DNA of 6,412 nucleotides from positions 1-6,412 of the forward strand of contig JAIDFD010000040.1 in assembly GCA_029054485.1 (NCBI GenBank). Direction: 5' to 3'. The position numbers were made by a program, and so were the translations under genes. The stretch comes from Clostridia bacterium. GTDB lineage: Bacteria > Bacillota > Clostridia > Christensenellales > Borkfalkiaceae. Shown here piece after piece: positions 1 through 6,390 of the stretch; position 1 is the first letter of the stretch, and every line of letters starts with the position of its first letter. The notes below the pieces were generated by a model, which was given only the letters and a program-made list of their open reading frames with translations, had not been told where the DNA came from and searched no databases.

Positions 1-549
1 GGTAACTACCGCAATATGGGGTCTGAGGCTTGTCAGCGTTTCAAGCTGGAATGAAGAAATTTCTATAACCGCAAAATCGTCAAAACCAAGCTTGTCAACT
101 TCGCTTACGAGCGGATTACCGATATTGCCGCACGCAACCGTGCTTTCCCCTGCATTTTCCAAAACCGAATTCATCATCGAAACGGTTGTGGTTTTGCCGT
201 TGGTGCCGGTTACCGCAATAGCGGTTGCGCGGAGATAAAGCGCGCCCAATTCCTCTTCGCCTATAATCGATTTACCCTGCTTTCTGAATGCAACGGGCAA
301 GGGGTTGTCTATAGGAATTCCGGGACTGATTACAAGCAAGTCGCACTCGCTTATTGCATCGGCGTAGGTTTCCGCCGTAACTATGTGCGCTCCGTCTGAA
401 GCCAGACTATTCATTACCGCGATAATGTTATCGTTTATAACGTCATCGTAAACATACACTTCCGCACCCCTGTCAAGCAAAAAACGCGCACTGCTTTCAC
501 CCGACTTTGACATACCTGCTACCATAAACTTCTGATTTCTGAAATACAT
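1..549 (-). CDS. murD: UDP-N-acetylmuramoyl-L-alanine--D-glutamate ligase MurD, N-terminal 183 residues (cut by window edge)
   Basis: MurD is the cytoplasmic ATP-dependent ligase that adds D-glutamate to UDP-MurNAc-L-Ala. The frame is open from the ATG at 549 to the window edge (183 codons), so the central domain is incomplete and the C-terminal ligase domain is missing. Visible features are an N-terminal Rossmann-like segment with a glycine-containing loop (VAGMSKSGES, residues 10-19) followed by VYVYDD, then SPGIP near residue 80, the ATP-binding P-loop GTNGKTT at 115-121, GNIGNP near 138-143, and EISSFQLE at 163-170. The last motif is the MurD version of the Mur ligase Mg-binding region (ELSSFQL in known MurD), which separates it from MurC, MurE and MurF. 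The start is set by a GAGGA motif 4 nt upstream that overlaps the mraY stop; an in-frame ATG at codon 9 lies just before the VAGMSKSG loop and would give an unusually short first strand. The mraY-murD gap is 7 nt, suggesting translational coupling. The truncation comes from the window, not from a mutation. Confidence 0.95.
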   Translation of the reverse strand, partial: MYFRNQKFMVAGMSKSGESSARFLLDRGAEVYVYDDVINDNIIAVMNSLASDGAHIVTAETYADAISECDLLVISPGIPIDNPLPVAFRKQGKSIIGEEELGALYLRATAIAVTGTNGKTTTVSMMNSVLENAGESTVACGNIGNPLVSEVDKLGFDDFAVIEISSFQLETLTSLRPHIAVVT

Positions 550-559
550 TTGTTCCTCA
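550..559 (-). promoter_or_regulatory. murD ribosome binding site overlapping the mraY stop codon
   Basis: On the minus strand the mraY stop TGA is followed directly by GGAACAA and then the murD ATG. The SD core GAGGA uses the last two bases of the stop codon and lies 4 nt before the ATG. Ribosomes ending mraY are thus placed at the murD start, which fits translational coupling of two consecutive steps of precursor synthesis. The motif supports the ATG at 549 as the start. Confidence 0.75.
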
Positions 560-1501
560 CACAAATAATAATGATAATATTCCGACAAGTGCGGTAATCA
601 ATACGTATGCGTAAGTTATCTTACACTCGGTATATCCCTTCATCTGAAAGTGATGATGCAGGGGTGCCATTAAAAACACTCGACGCCTTGTCCGTTTATA
701 ATATATTACCTGCACTATCACCGATATTCCTGAAATTACAAACATAATTCCGAGTAACGGAATAAAAAGCGAATTTCCCGAAAAAACGGATACACACGAA
801 ATAAATCCGCCGAGCGCGAGCGAACCCGTGTCGCCCATAAATACAGAAGCTCTGTTTGAATTAAAAAGCAAAAAGGCGGCAATAGCGCCAAAAGCTATAA
901 AGCACAGTAAGGACGACTTGTCCGACTGGATAGACAGTATAAGCCCCATGATAAAGAGATACGCCGAGCTTGTACCGCCCGCCAAACCGTCAAGCCCGTC
1001 TGTAAGGTTTACGCAGTTTACGGTAGCCGTAAAAATGAGAATTACAAGCGGGATTATTCCCCAGCCGATATAAACCGACTTTCCGCCGGAAAAGGGCAAA
1101 TATAAATAGCACAAATCGTTCATGTAGCAAAATACTGCGGCAACGGTTGCGATTGCTACCTGAAATATAATTTTTTGACAGGGCTTTAAACCGCCGTTGT
1201 CCTTGCGGTAAATTTTTAAAAAGTCGTCCAAAAAACCGACTACGGTAAAACCGGCGGTTATTGATAAGGTCAGATTTACCCTTATGTTTTTAAAGCCGAA
1301 AAAACAAAACCCAACCACAATTATAGCGGCAATAAAAGCAAGTCCGCCCATTGTAGGCGTACCGCTTTTATTTTTATGCTCTTTAACATAGCCGAGAATA
1401 TACTGTCCCGCTTTCAACCGCCGAAGTATCGGCAGTATTATCATCATTAGCGCGAGCGATGCCAAAAACGCCGCCAACATTCCCCAAAGATAGTTTTTCA
1501 T
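557..1501 (-). CDS. mraY: Phospho-N-acetylmuramoyl-pentapeptide transferase MraY
   Basis: MraY is the integral membrane enzyme that transfers phospho-MurNAc-pentapeptide from UDP to undecaprenyl phosphate, making lipid I. The protein has 314 residues, close to the short Gram-positive form (about 320) and shorter than the roughly 360 of E. coli. Hydrophobic segments run through the whole chain, consistent with the ten-helix family fold. Conserved cytoplasmic-face motifs appear in order: HKNKSGTPTMGG (42-53), the Asp pair in FLDDFLK (D92, D93), NLTDGLDGLAGG (165-176), FMGDTGSLALGG (221-232, with catalytic-region D224) and the histidine motif APLHHHF (279-285). All the Asp and His residues regarded as active-site residues in the family are present. 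The start ATG lies 5 nt after the murE stop. Its SD is weak (a GGTTGA stretch inside the last murE codons), so coupling to murE is likely. murD follows after 7 nt. No defect is seen. Confidence 0.97.
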   Translation of the reverse strand: MKNYLWGMLAAFLASLALMMIILPILRRLKAGQYILGYVKEHKNKSGTPTMGGLAFIAAIIVVGFCFFGFKNIRVNLTLSITAGFTVVGFLDDFLKIYRKDNGGLKPCQKIIFQVAIATVAAVFCYMNDLCYLYLPFSGGKSVYIGWGIIPLVILIFTATVNCVNLTDGLDGLAGGTSSAYLFIMGLILSIQSDKSSLLCFIAFGAIAAFLLFNSNRASVFMGDTGSLALGGFISCVSVFSGNSLFIPLLGIMFVISGISVIVQVIYYKRTRRRVFLMAPLHHHFQMKGYTECKITYAYVLITALVGILSLLFV

Positions 1502-1506
1502 TTATT

Positions 1507-2943
1507 TCAACCGATAATTTTTTTTATAACCGTATTGTCGTTATAGCTGTGTTTTATTCCCATTATTTCCTGATAGTATTCGCCGCCCTTGCCCGCAACG
1601 AGAAGTATATCGCCCTTTTCCAAAAGCTTAATTGCATACTCGGTCGCAGTCTCCCTTTCGGTTACGGTAACGTAAGATTTACCCGTTGGCTTTATTCCCG
1701 CTTCTATCTGCGTGATAATGTCGTAAGGGTCCTCGAATCTAGGATTATCAGACGTAATTATACAAAAGTCGGCATACTTTGCGGCAATTTCACCCATAAT
1801 TGGACGCTTGCTCGCGTCTCTGTTTCCGCCGCAACCGAACAGGCAGTAAAGTCTGCCGTCACAAAGCTTTTTCAGCGCCTGCAATGATTTTTCCAACCCG
1901 TCTGGCGTATGCGCAAAATCCACGAATATATCCGCGCCGTTATACTTTGCAACGTGTTCAAGCCTGCCAGAAACTTTTTTGAGATTGCAAAGACCCTGCG
2001 CAACATGTTCGGTTTTTATGCCGAGCAATTTTGCGCACATTGCCGCCGCCATTGCATTGTAAACATTGTGCCGAGCGGGTATGTTTAAGTTAATTTCGTA
2101 CAGCTCATCGAACAGGTTGATAACAAAGGTCGTACCGTCGATCCGCTCGACAATATCCACGGCAAAAACGTCCGCGGGATTTTTAAGACCGTAGCTTATA
2201 CAGTCGTCAAGTTCCAGCAAAAGTTTCTGCCCGAGATTATCATCCGAATTGACAACCGAGTATTTACACTTTTTGTTGGCAAATAACTTGCGCTTACACT
2301 CGGCGTAATCGTGCATATTGCCGAAAAAATCAAGATGGTCCTGCGTGCAGTTAGTGAATATCCCAACCTCGAAATTAAGACCGCTTATCTTGTCAAAGTA
2401 GATTGCGTGCGCCGAAACCTCCATAAAGACGTACTGCACGCCGCTCTTCACCATATCCGCAAAAATACCGTGCAAAAATATAGGGTCGGGAGTCGTCAGT
2501 TCTGGCGCAACGAATTTTTCGGCATAGCTTATTCCAAGCGTACCTATCACGCCGCAACTTTTGCCAGCCGCCTTAAAAATGCTTTCAAGCATATAGGTGG
2601 TCGTTGTCTTACCGTTTGTGCCCGTTACCGCGACTAATTTCAGCTTTTTATCTGCATAGCCGTAAAATGCGCATGCAAAATTCGCTACTGCGCTTCTGCC
2701 GTCCCCGACTATTATCTGCGGAATTTTGCAGTTTAAATCGCGCTCGCAAACGACCGCCGCCGCGCCGGCTTTGATTGCCTCGTCTATATATCGGTGTGAA
2801 TCGTTCTGTCCGCCCTCATAACAGAAAAACAGGTCACCCTCCCTGACCTTTCTGCTGTCCGCGCAAAGTCCTGAAATTTCCACGTCCGCATTGCCGTTTA
2901 TACGGTTGTATGCAACTGATTGTAAAAGCTGTAAAAGGTTCAT
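1507..2943 (-). CDS. murE: UDP-N-acetylmuramoyl-L-alanyl-D-glutamate--2,6-diaminopimelate ligase MurE
   Basis: MurE is the cytoplasmic ATP-dependent ligase that adds the third stem-peptide residue to UDP-MurNAc-L-Ala-D-Glu. It has 478 residues, a normal length. The UDP-substrate domain contains SGLCADSRKV (24-33). The central domain has the P-loop GTNGKTT (108-114), TTPDP (150-154), MEVSAHA (174-180) and DHLDFFG (202-208), plus a lysine in the YAECKRKLF segment (K217) matching the carbamylated lysine of known MurE proteins. The C-terminal domain has SGRLE (325-329), DFAHTPDGL (342-350), FGCGGNRD (369-376) and DNPR at 399-402. DNPR is the known signature for meso-diaminopimelate; lysine-adding enzymes differ here, so the substrate is inferred to be meso-DAP. 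The usual GKGHE motif reads GKGGE (451-455), an unusual change next to the conserved Glu. A strong GGAGG SD sets the start. The gene lies 11 nt after the PBP stop and 5 nt before mraY; no murF separates murE and mraY. Confidence 0.96.
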   Translation of the reverse strand: MNLLQLLQSVAYNRINGNADVEISGLCADSRKVREGDLFFCYEGGQNDSHRYIDEAIKAGAAAVVCERDLNCKIPQIIVGDGRSAVANFACAFYGYADKKLKLVAVTGTNGKTTTTYMLESIFKAAGKSCGVIGTLGISYAEKFVAPELTTPDPIFLHGIFADMVKSGVQYVFMEVSAHAIYFDKISGLNFEVGIFTNCTQDHLDFFGNMHDYAECKRKLFANKKCKYSVVNSDDNLGQKLLLELDDCISYGLKNPADVFAVDIVERIDGTTFVINLFDELYEINLNIPARHNVYNAMAAAMCAKLLGIKTEHVAQGLCNLKKVSGRLEHVAKYNGADIFVDFAHTPDGLEKSLQALKKLCDGRLYCLFGCGGNRDASKRPIMGEIAAKYADFCIITSDNPRFEDPYDIITQIEAGIKPTGKSYVTVTERETATEYAIKLLEKGDILLVAGKGGEYYQEIMGIKHSYNDNTVIKKIIG

Positions 2944-2954
2944 AATTTCCTCCG
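2944..2954 (-). promoter_or_regulatory. murE ribosome binding site
   Basis: The whole 11-nt gap between the PBP stop (TAG) and the murE ATG is an SD element: GGAGG occupies 2949-2953 on the minus strand, with a 5-nt A/T spacer to the ATG. It is among the strongest SDs in the window and fixes the murE start at 2943. Confidence 0.75.
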
Positions 2955-4700
2955 CTAAACGTATGGCTGAATGTTTTTAATATTTATTATGTCGGTAAAA
3001 ATTTCATTAGCAACGGGCGCGGCAACCGCACTGCCGTAATAAACGCCTTCGGGCTCATCGACGATTACGAGTGCGAGATACTGCGGGTTATCCGCGGGGA
3101 AAAAGCCGCAGAAAGAGGAAATGTATTTACCAACGGCAACATGACCGTCCTCGTACTTTTGCGCCGTACCGGTCTTTCCGCCAACCTTATATCCCTCTAT
3201 AAATGCCTTTGAACCGCTCCCTTCTGAAACAACCCCTTCGAGCATGGAAGCGAGAATTGTTGAAGCTTCCGTACTTATAGGTCTGTTTAAAAGAACGGGA
3301 TTTGCGCTTTCAACTTTACCGCTTGAAGATACTACAGACTTTAAAAGTCTGGGCAGATAATAATAACCGCCGTTTACCGAAGCGGCGACCGCGCATGCAA
3401 GCTGTATACCCGTAACCGCCACTGTCTGACCAAATCCTATTCTCGCCAGATCGCAATCTCTCAAAAGTGACTGGGGAACCAACATTCCGAGAGCTTCGCC
3501 CGTAAAATCGAGTCCCGTTACGTTGCCGAAGCCGAACGCGGTAAGATAGTCGTAAAAGGTCTCCTTTCCCAAAGAAAGCGCAATATCCGTAAAGCACGGG
3601 TTGCAACTGTTGTTCAACGCTTCCGCAAGAGTCTGGTTTGAATGTTTGCCGTTTGAGTGGTCAGACCAACACTTGATTTTTGTTCCGTCGACCGTTCTCG
3701 TTCTGCTTGAATTGAATATGTAAGAATTTGAAAATGCGTTTTTATTGCCGTTGAGATATTCTTCGATATTAGCCGCCGCCGTAACGACCTTGAAGGTCGA
3801 ACCAGGTTCGTAAATATCGCAGACTATGCTGTTTCTTGAAAGCGCGTTCAAAGTTTCGGTATCGTCACGCGGCACATTGTTCAAATCGTATGAAGGATAG
3901 TTTGCCATTGCAAGAATTTCAAAATTCTGCGGATTTAAAACGATGCAAGATGCCGATTTTGCATTGCTCGAAGTGTATACCCTCTTCATCGCCTCTTCAA
4001 TGGCAAGCTGAATATCGATATCGATAGTAAGGCGCACTTCATCGCCGTCTTTGGCCTCGCTGTAAACAACCACTGAATTTTCGGTTTCCACGCCGACTAT
4101 ATCGGTGGTGTACATTATTTCGCCGTTGACGCCGCTGAGAATTTCGTTGTAGTATTTTTCCACACCCGAAAGTCCCGAGCCGTCGTTTGACGTAAAGCCG
4201 AGTACCTGACAGAGCGCATCGTTGTATGTGTACTGCCTTGTATTATCGCGCGAGTAATATACCCCAGGCAAATCGTAAGGCACAAGCTTTTCAACACTCT
4301 CTTTGGCAACCTGTCTTGCCAAAGTTATTTCCGATACCTTACCGCCCTCGATTTTTTCAAGCACTGCCTGAGGGTCAAGGTCAAACAAACCGCTTAAAAC
4401 GGTTGCAGTATACTCGGCGTTTACAACCGCATTGGGGCGCAAAAATACGCTGTACGAAGTTTTGTTGCCGGCAAGAATTTCACCGTTTCTGTCACTGATA
4501 ACACCGCGGCTTGCTATAACGGGAATTTCTCTGTTCCACTGATCGGTGGCTTTATATGTAAGCTCTTTACCCCACACGACCTGAACGTAGAACAGTCTGC
4601 CCAAAATTATGCAAAAAATAAAGGCTATTGCCAAACCCATTGACAATAACCTCTTTTGTAAAACCGTAATTGAAAATCCCGATTTAAATATTTTTTTAAT
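2955..4700 (-). CDS. ftsI: Class B penicillin-binding protein, FtsI/SpoVD type (septal peptidoglycan transpeptidase), probable ATT start
   Basis: This is a membrane-anchored D,D-transpeptidase that crosslinks septal peptidoglycan, probably partnering a SEDS glycosyltransferase not seen here. One N-terminal membrane helix (FIFCIILGRLFYVQVV region) precedes the class B pedestal domain with RGVISDRNGEILA. The transpeptidase domain has all three active-site motifs: STFK (nucleophile Ser), SCN and KTGT. From a TTG at 4646 the protein has 563 residues, with the motifs at 283, 347 and 491. I prefer an ATT start at 4700 (581 residues; motifs at 301, 365 and 509). An AAGGAG SD on the ftsL stop lies 9 nt before that ATT, and the added residues form a basic tail, KKIFKSGFSITVLQKRLL, resembling the SpoVD N-terminus as I recall it. 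The alternatives, TTG 4646 and ATG 4640, share a weaker GAGG motif. The chain ends soon after the transpeptidase fold, so the C-terminal PASTA domain of Bacillus PBP2B and SpoVD is absent. A vegetative (FtsI) or sporulation (SpoVD) role cannot be decided here; position favours division. Confidence 0.93.
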   Translation of the reverse strand: MKKIFKSGFSITVLQKRLLSMGLAIAFIFCIILGRLFYVQVVWGKELTYKATDQWNREIPVIASRGVISDRNGEILAGNKTSYSVFLRPNAVVNAEYTATVLSGLFDLDPQAVLEKIEGGKVSEITLARQVAKESVEKLVPYDLPGVYYSRDNTRQYTYNDALCQVLGFTSNDGSGLSGVEKYYNEILSGVNGEIMYTTDIVGVETENSVVVYSEAKDGDEVRLTIDIDIQLAIEEAMKRVYTSSNAKSASCIVLNPQNFEILAMANYPSYDLNNVPRDDTETLNALSRNSIVCDIYEPGSTFKVVTAAANIEEYLNGNKNAFSNSYIFNSSRTRTVDGTKIKCWSDHSNGKHSNQTLAEALNNSCNPCFTDIALSLGKETFYDYLTAFGFGNVTGLDFTGEALGMLVPQSLLRDCDLARIGFGQTVAVTGIQLACAVAASVNGGYYYLPRLLKSVVSSSGKVESANPVLLNRPISTEASTILASMLEGVVSEGSGSKAFIEGYKVGGKTGTAQKYEDGHVAVGKYISSFCGFFPADNPQYLALVIVDEPEGVYYGSAVAAPVANEIFTDIINIKNIQPYV

Positions 4701-4716
4701 TTTTAATATCTCCTTA
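4698..4716 (-). promoter_or_regulatory. PBP ribosome binding site on the ftsL stop codon, followed by the proposed ATT initiation codon
   Basis: Read on the minus strand, the ftsL stop TAA runs straight into GGAG, giving AAGGAG at 4710-4715. A 9-nt A/T-rich spacer leads to ATT (4698-4700), in frame with the PBP. No ATG, GTG or TTG lies between this SD and the TTG at 4646, so with the conventional starts this SD would be about 60 nt from its start codon. At the ftsL, murE and murD junctions the SD serves a start 4 to 7 nt away. The SD itself is clear; use of ATT is inferred. Confidence 0.6.
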
Positions 4717-5427
4717 TCCGAGAATCATTCCGTTGCTCTGAGCAAATCCGTTTACCGTGTCGGCAAAGTTAGATAAGTAATCCTGCATTTCACCGTTCAA
4801 CGCGTTGTATGTGTCGGCAACGTTGTTATACGACACGTCAAGCGCATTTAAAGTGTTGCCCAAACCAGAAATAATTGCGGAGTTGATTATGATAAGAACG
4901 AAAAGCGCCAAAACTACGCTCACGATTGCCGCAATAAGAATTTTGTTCTTTTTTGTAAGAACCTTTTTCGTAGAGCCTACGTTTTCTATTTTGCTGATTT
5001 CTTCGTTTCTTTTAACGCCCGCAGTTCTATACTGAATGGTTGCCTGCGTAGGGCGCAAATCCTCGTTTTCTTCCTCTTCGACAACTTCGGCAACGGCGGG
5101 TTTATTTAACATCCGTCTGTTTATTGCGCTGTCGGCGCGGAAAATATCGGCGTCCGCACGGGCATTTTCAACAAGATAAGGCTTTTGCGCGTAAACGTGA
5201 ACACGCTCGGGTGCAACGTTTATTTCGCGCTTGGTTTCAGCGGGAGCCGCACTCTTGTCTATAATATCGTTAAGCGTGCACGAGGGATTGATAAGCTTTG
5301 CATAATTTGCGCTTATCTTCGAGTTATGACGCTCGTCCTCAGTCATTACCGAGGCGCGCTCGTCCGCGTACCCGCTCTCTCTTTCATATTCATTGATTTT
5401 TCTTTCTAATACCGGTGCGACTGCCAT
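4714..5427 (-). CDS. ftsL: FtsL-like septum membrane protein with a long cytoplasmic N-terminal region
   Basis: This 237-residue bitopic membrane protein lies between rsmH and the class B PBP gene, the usual place of ftsL. No strong sequence signature is visible; the call rests on position and architecture. Residues 1-160 are polar and probably cytoplasmic, with an acidic run near 114-124 (EVVEEEENEDL) and a basic stretch just before the membrane (TKKVLTKKNK, about 152-162). One hydrophobic helix covers about 163-187. The outer part, about 50 residues, has hydrophobic residues at 189, 193, 196, 200, 203, 207, 210, 214, 217 and 221, an unbroken 4-3 heptad pattern. This fits the coiled coil by which FtsL pairs with DivIC/FtsB and recruits the septal PBP. 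Known FtsL proteins are about 90-120 residues with short cytoplasmic tails, so the long tail is unusual. The start has an AAGGAG SD with a 7-nt spacer and lies 21 nt after rsmH. It could instead be a lineage-specific division protein that replaces FtsL. Confidence 0.75.
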   Translation of the reverse strand: MAVAPVLERKINEYERESGYADERASVMTEDERHNSKISANYAKLINPSCTLNDIIDKSAAPAETKREINVAPERVHVYAQKPYLVENARADADIFRADSAINRRMLNKPAVAEVVEEEENEDLRPTQATIQYRTAGVKRNEEISKIENVGSTKKVLTKKNKILIAAIVSVVLALFVLIIINSAIISGLGNTLNALDVSYNNVADTYNALNGEMQDYLSNFADTVNGFAQSNGMILG

Positions 5428-5440
5428 ATTTTTTCTCCTT
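5428..5440 (-). promoter_or_regulatory. ftsL-position gene ribosome binding site
   Basis: AAGGAG at 5435-5440 on the minus strand is followed by a 7-nt A-rich spacer and the ATG at 5427. It fixes the start of the FtsL-like gene and lies within the 21-nt gap after the rsmH stop. Confidence 0.7.
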
Positions 5441-5448
5441 ATCGCATT

Positions 5449-6390
5449 TTAAAGTATTTTTTCGGCTATTCTCAGTTTTGCGCATTTCGAGCGCGAATTT
5501 ATACGCATCTCTTCTTCGCTTGCCGTAATAGGTTTTTTTGTAATAATTTCAATCTCTTTCTTTTTGCCGCATACGCACACCGGCAGGCTTTTGTCGCAGA
5601 TACAGTCACATTCCAACATCTTGAAAGCTTGTTTCACTATTCTGTCCTCAAGCGAATGAAAGGTCAAAACCGCTATTCTTCCACCCTTTTTAAGCCTTCT
5701 GGTAAGTCCCGTAACGCAGTCGTACAAGCCTTCCAATTCGCCGTTTACGGCTATCCTTATCGCTTGGAAACTCTTGCGGGCGCAGGGTCCGTTCTGCTTA
5801 AATTTTGCAGGTATGCTGTCCTCGATAATCTCGGCAAGTTCGCCGCAAGTCAGTATATTTTTTCGGGTTCTGACCTTGACTATATTTGCCGCTATTTCAG
5901 GTGCAAATCTCTCTTCTCCGTACTCTCTCAGAATTTTAGTCAATTCTTTTTGCGAGTAACTGTTTACTATTGTTTCAGCTGTGAGAGGGGACGTCCTGTC
6001 CATTCTCATATCCAAAGGCGCTTGGGGCTTCATATACGAAAACCCCCTCTCTTCGTTATCAAGCTGATAGCTCGATACTCCGAAGTCAAGTATTACGCCG
6101 TCCAGTTCGTCAACCTTTGCCAGCATCAGAACATCGACGTAATTCTTATAGTCAGATTTATATATGTCGAACGAGCCTTGAAATTCGGCAAGCCTTTGAT
6201 TTGCCGCCGCTATCGCGTCATCGTCCAAATCTGTCGCAATCAGTCTTCCGCCCGGGGTACAGCGTTTTAATATTTCGTAAGAGTGTCCTCCGCCGCCCAC
6301 CGTGCCATCGAAATATACGCCGCCTTTTTTTACCTTCAAGCCGTCTATACAAGGCTCTCTCATGACGGGTATATGAGCAAATTCTTTCAT
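5449..6390 (-). CDS. rsmH: 16S rRNA (cytosine(1402)-N(4))-methyltransferase RsmH (MraW)
   Basis: RsmH is the S-adenosylmethionine-dependent methyltransferase that modifies N4 of C1402 in the ribosomal decoding centre. The 313-residue length is normal. The N-terminus has the family opening HIPVM (6-10). The SAM-binding loop is DGTVGGGGHS (28-37), followed by ATDLDDDAI (52-60). Other conserved segments are LDFGVSSYQLD (101-111), RGFSYM followed by LDMRMD (115-131), FQAIRIAVNGEL (208-219) and FHSLEDRIVKQ (244-254). A C-terminal cysteine cluster (C261, C263, C265, C272, C274) matches the CxC...CVCG element common in Gram-positive RsmH. The usual HPA before the RxFQA motif reads GPC (201-203), a small deviation. 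The ATG at 6390 gives the usual N-terminal length, but no SD is visible in the 22 bases upstream, so initiation may rely on coupling to an upstream gene (usually mraZ) lying outside the window. Confidence 0.97.
   Translation of the reverse strand: MKEFAHIPVMREPCIDGLKVKKGGVYFDGTVGGGGHSYEILKRCTPGGRLIATDLDDDAIAAANQRLAEFQGSFDIYKSDYKNYVDVLMLAKVDELDGVILDFGVSSYQLDNEERGFSYMKPQAPLDMRMDRTSPLTAETIVNSYSQKELTKILREYGEERFAPEIAANIVKVRTRKNILTCGELAEIIEDSIPAKFKQNGPCARKSFQAIRIAVNGELEGLYDCVTGLTRRLKKGGRIAVLTFHSLEDRIVKQAFKMLECDCICDKSLPVCVCGKKKEIEIITKKPITASEEEMRINSRSKCAKLRIAEKIL

Noticed and set aside
1459..1887. Open plus-strand frame spanning the murE-mraY junction
   Set aside because: It lies wholly opposite the conserved C-terminal part of murE and the start of mraY, and has no SD or recognisable motif.
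4013..4026. Perfect 14-bp palindrome TATCGATATCGATA, a possible operator
   Set aside because: It lies inside the PBP gene and simply encodes the Ile-Asp-Ile-Asp stretch of a conserved strand; codon choice explains the symmetry.
4680..4713. Possible frameshift or damaged 5' end of the PBP gene
   Set aside because: The upstream reading frame is continuous and encodes a sensible basic tail; only the initiator codon is unusual, so non-canonical initiation explains it better than decay.
5439..5447. Three-codon mini-ORF ATG CGA TAA between rsmH and the ftsL-like gene, a possible leader peptide
   Set aside because: No SD suits it, its stop overlaps the ftsL SD by chance, and a three-codon frame in a 21-nt gap has no support.
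5629..6270. Long open frame on the plus strand (about 213 codons) opposite rsmH
   Set aside because: It is antisense to a well-conserved methyltransferase whose motifs all read in the minus frame; the plus-strand translation is rich in Cys, Arg and Tyr with no recognisable domain, as expected for a shadow frame.
557..6390. Search for internal promoters, terminators or attenuators between genes
   Set aside because: All gaps are 5 to 21 nt and filled by SD elements; no hairpin followed by a T-run or convincing -35/-10 pair was seen.
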